DNA of 64,000 nucleotides from Euglena gracilis (lineage: Eukaryota > Euglenida > Euglenophyceae > Euglenales). The position numbers and the translations under genes are program-made. The notes under the pieces were generated by a model. The model ran no database searches. It saw only the letters and a program-made list of their open reading frames with translations, and had not been told where the DNA came from. Shown piece by piece: positions 61,480 to 64,000 of the stretch; within the stretch, counting starts at the first letter, position 1; every line of letters starts with the position of its first letter. The stretch lies in contig CP154955.1 in the NCBI GenBank assembly GCA_039621445.1, positions 26,343,069 through 26,407,068 on the forward strand, read 5' to 3'.

Positions 61480-62260
61480 TGATTTCATTTCTCATGGTTT
61501 TTTTAGCTTTTGAAGTGGGACCTGAAGTTTTCCTTCTGCCAGGTTTATCACAGCTCCTAAGTGGGGGATCACCTGACTTGGGAGTAACACACTTTTGGGG
61601 ATGTCGATTTTGAAGCCTGCTACCAGCAGGTCCTGGATCATGGCCTTCAGGTGTTTCTGTACCTGCTGGGGAGATTTTGTCAAAATCAGTATATCGTCGA
61701 GATATACAAAGGCTATAATGCCCCTTGTGTGCCACAGTTTTTCCAGAGGCTTCATAAATTGCACGAACAGGAACAGTAATTTTCTGATTTAAAAACTGGC
61801 TGACTGAAATTCCCACACCGTTTTCCCCACCTGGAGATGTAAATATTTCTGAAGAAACGTGTGAAGGGGGAGATGGAAGTATGCATCCCTGAGGTCCAAC
61901 TTCCCTCCCCCCACACCAACCATGATGCAGGTAGGGGAAGATCCCTGACAGGGTGGTCAGTTTGAATGGGGGGGTTGTGAAAAATGTGTTTAATTCCTTT
62001 CAATTTGTGATCAAACGATGTTTGATGGTGTCCTTTTCCATTTTTGAAATGATGAACCAAGGCACCAAGTGCTTGGACACAGCTCCCGGAGGTAGCTTTC
62101 TGAGTGCACCTGAGGACTCGTATTGCCTCGAAATCCTGTTTGCCAAACCAATTTCTTCTCTCCAATAGGTACTTGCGTTTTTTGACAGGTTTAGTGGTAA
62201 TGGGAAATCTGGTAGAATGCCTTCTTGCAGAATTTGACAGAGAAAAAGGATTCAATTTTT
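61480..62260 (-). pseudogene. Reverse transcriptase of DIRS element 6
   Basis: 61492-61764 has FMKPLEKLWHTRGIIAFVY and an intact YLDDILIL active site, then VIPHLGAVINLAEGKLQV. N-terminal motifs (KHRLITN-KELNTFF, PPFKLTTLSGIFPYLHH) are found upstream in other frames with stops. Confidence 0.65.
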
Positions 62261-62640
62261 CTCCACCAGGACAGACTTTTCAGATGTCTTTGTGGAATGG
62301 GGGTGACCCGTACAGTTTTTCCCTGCTCTGAATCATGTGCTGTAGGGGGCATTCTTGATAAGAAAGCTGTTGAGTTTTGGGACCCACCATGGGTCGTTGT
62401 TCTTGCCCGGAGACTGGCTGGCCAGATGGAGGCTCCTCCGCGTCCACGACCTTCGACTCCATAGATTCTGCCTTTGCCCAGGCTCTTGGTCCGCCACGGG
62501 GATGGATATGAGCTGCCATAGCTCCTGTTGAGGGGCAGACTGCCCTTGCCACCTTTTCTTCTCTAACGTCTCCAAGCTGTGCGGATGGGAAAACGCGACT
62601 TGGAGCGCTTGGGATTAAGGGGAGCTTTACCTGCTCCATT
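62261..62640 (-). pseudogene. Possible Gag-like remnant of DIRS element 6
   Basis: Short overlapping frames (62280-62639, 62333-62575) lie directly upstream of RT. They are Pro/Glu/Ala-rich and have no diagnostic motif. Placement is the only reason for the call. Confidence 0.25.
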
Positions 62641-63280
62641 GGTGTTCTGGACCGTTCTGTCCACCTGCAAATCTGCTGAAGTGAATAATACGTTGCTGGA
62701 CTCCATCACAGCTCCCGGGATGCTCCTGCGCTTTCACTCCTGGAGAGTTGCACTTCTGTTTTCGCAGGAGTTGCACTTCTGTTTCAGCCAAATATTAAAA
62801 CAGTTGTTGACACAGCTGGTGATAAGACGTGTCCTCCTGCTGCAGCACAATGGGGTGCAATGTGGCCAGCAGCCTCATGGCGTTCATCATACGTTGTTGC
62901 ACTCCCTTGCTAGTTGGGGGCTGGTCCAGTGTGTCCAGTTAATTTCACCACATCAGACTTCTGGCCAAAACCAACTTTTCAGTCTTCAGGGGTCTTCTTT
63001 CCAAACTTTCCAACACAGCACCCCAGAAGACAAGACTTGATACTTGAATCCAGTTCGGAGTCCCACGCAAACGTGTACACTGTCTGCCAGCTTGCCTGTG
63101 AAAAATGTAATTCCCCAGAAATCTCTGTGAGGCAATTCCTAATTTCTGCTGGCACTTCTTAAAAAAATAAATCTCAAATCTTGCCCGCGCTCACACCCCC
63201 CTTCCCAAAAAGAATTGCTAAGCAATTGTCCAAAACGGGAGTAAACAATGAGCGGGCCGGAGATAAAAATTCAACCCACA
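62641..63280. other. No gene recognised
   Basis: A short direct repeat GAGTTGCACTTCTGTTT occurs twice at about 62752-62785. No protein motif on either strand. Confidence 0.4.
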
Positions 63281-63311
63281 ACACACAGACACACACACAC
63301 ACACACACACA
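63281..63311. repeat. (AC)n microsatellite
   Basis: An almost pure AC tract of about 31 bases, interrupted once at its start. Confidence 0.9.
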
Positions 63312-63362
63312 GCAGCGACATAGGAAAGTGGCGAATGGCGGTTCTCGAATTTAAATTGGAAA

Positions 63363-63728
63363 ATGTTCGAATCCACAGATAATCATAAACACATGGCCCG
63401 CCTACATCCACCCCAGCCTTTCCACCTTAGAGAGCCATGTCGTACGACCTACCCCGTACAAAATGACCCCCCATGCGGTCCTGCCGGGGATTCGGCGGCC
63501 CCCGCCGAGCCAAACCGGAGCAGAGCCCCCTTGAAGCGGCCCAGCACCGAACAGGGAGGCGGCACACACCACAGCCATCACAGCAGCAACAGGCAGACAA
63601 ACTCGAAGATGATCACCAGATGTACATTTGTAGGGCTGTTGCACAACCCTGATCACCGTTTTTTACGAGGTCAGGGTCCTCGCGCCGAAATCTCCAGGGG
63701 AAACTTCACCAATGACGTTGAATCTTGA
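63363..63728 (+). other. Unassigned 121-codon open frame
   Basis: His/Pro/Ser/Arg-rich in the first two thirds, then TRCTFVGLLHNPDHRFL. I see no homologue in the window, no domain and no strong start context, so it may be chance. Confidence 0.15.
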
Positions 63729-63970
63729 CACCTTGAACTTGGGAACTTGAAATCATGGACATCACACCTTAGCGCCTCCACAGATTGACCTTGGGAACTT
63801 GAAAACTTGAAAATGATGACAGAACTCCTTCACAGATTGACCTTGGGAAATTGAAATCTTGACATGACAATTTTTTTTTCCACCACAGATTCCTTGGGAT
63901 CTGGAACTTGAACTTGACACCTTGACTTGAACTTGACCCTGAAAATGACATCCTGACAGACATTTTGGAG
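63729..63970. repeat. Short tandem repeat of TTGA-CTTG words
   Basis: The phrase AGATTGACCTTGGGAA(C/A)TTGAAA occurs at 63783 and 63833, with shorter CTTGAACTTG/CTTGACACCTTG variants filling the stretch. Degenerate minisatellite; no gene. Confidence 0.6.
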
Positions 63971-64000
63971 ATTTAGATGGATTATTGATGATGATGGCGG

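Noticed and set aside
63363-63728. A host gene at the right edge
   Set aside because: The frame is short and compositionally biased, with no domain or conserved neighbour; listed only as unassigned.

Overview
This is repeat-dominated nuclear DNA from a eukaryote. I found no bacterial-type operon, no CRISPR array and no rRNA gene. The recognisable coding capacity is almost entirely retrotransposons: Ty3/gypsy chromoviruses with chromodomains, and DIRS-like elements in which a tyrosine recombinase replaces integrase. An initiator-Met-tRNA primer site, long microsatellites and a G-rich minisatellite also point to a eukaryote. A repeat-rich alga, other protist or early-branching lineage would fit, but I cannot name the organism.

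Layout. 67-5843 (-): decayed copy 1 of an unrecognised multi-domain zinc-binding protein family, called the A-B family here, with a tRNA-derived sequence inside it. 5998-15797 (-): Ty3/gypsy chromovirus I with chromodomain, integrase, RNase H, RT, a methyltransferase-like module, protease, zinc knuckle, Gag, a coiled-coil Gag extension, a primer binding site and one LTR; it is broken throughout. 15871-17440: G-rich minisatellite, CTGG minisatellite and (CTG)26. 17441-19057: no gene seen. 19058-23285: copy 2 of the A-B family, scrambled across both strands. 23291-23688: LTR-like sequence. 24105-27545 (-): copy 3, which holds a 1146-codon open frame. 27641-28031: a MITE-like element at the 5' side of copy 3. 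28692-42957: four tandem 2.63-kb units derived from the 3' half of a DIRS element. The second unit is interrupted by a largely intact tyrosine-recombinase retrotransposon (31404-35690) with a C-terminal PHD finger. 42958-52390: the 5' half of the same DIRS element, split in its gag by Ty3/gypsy element II (44885-51889), which has two 192-bp LTRs and the target duplication GTTTC. 52400-53000: integrase fragment of a third Ty3 element. 53541-62640 (-): three more decayed DIRS elements. 62641-64000: no clear gene; an (AC)n tract and a short tandem repeat.

How it fits together. The window is a nested graveyard. The A-B proteins, present three times in 28 kb and matching no family I know, are the best candidate for an undescribed gene or element family. 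Their sequence and that of chromovirus I are crowded with short perfect hairpins (5-13 bp arms, mostly 3-6 nt loops). I did not see comparable density in the DIRS elements or in Ty3 element II. A second theme is a Dam-like (NPPF/NPPW) module: it lies after RNase H in the DIRS elements, as known for DIRS, but also between protease and RT in both Ty3 chromoviruses.
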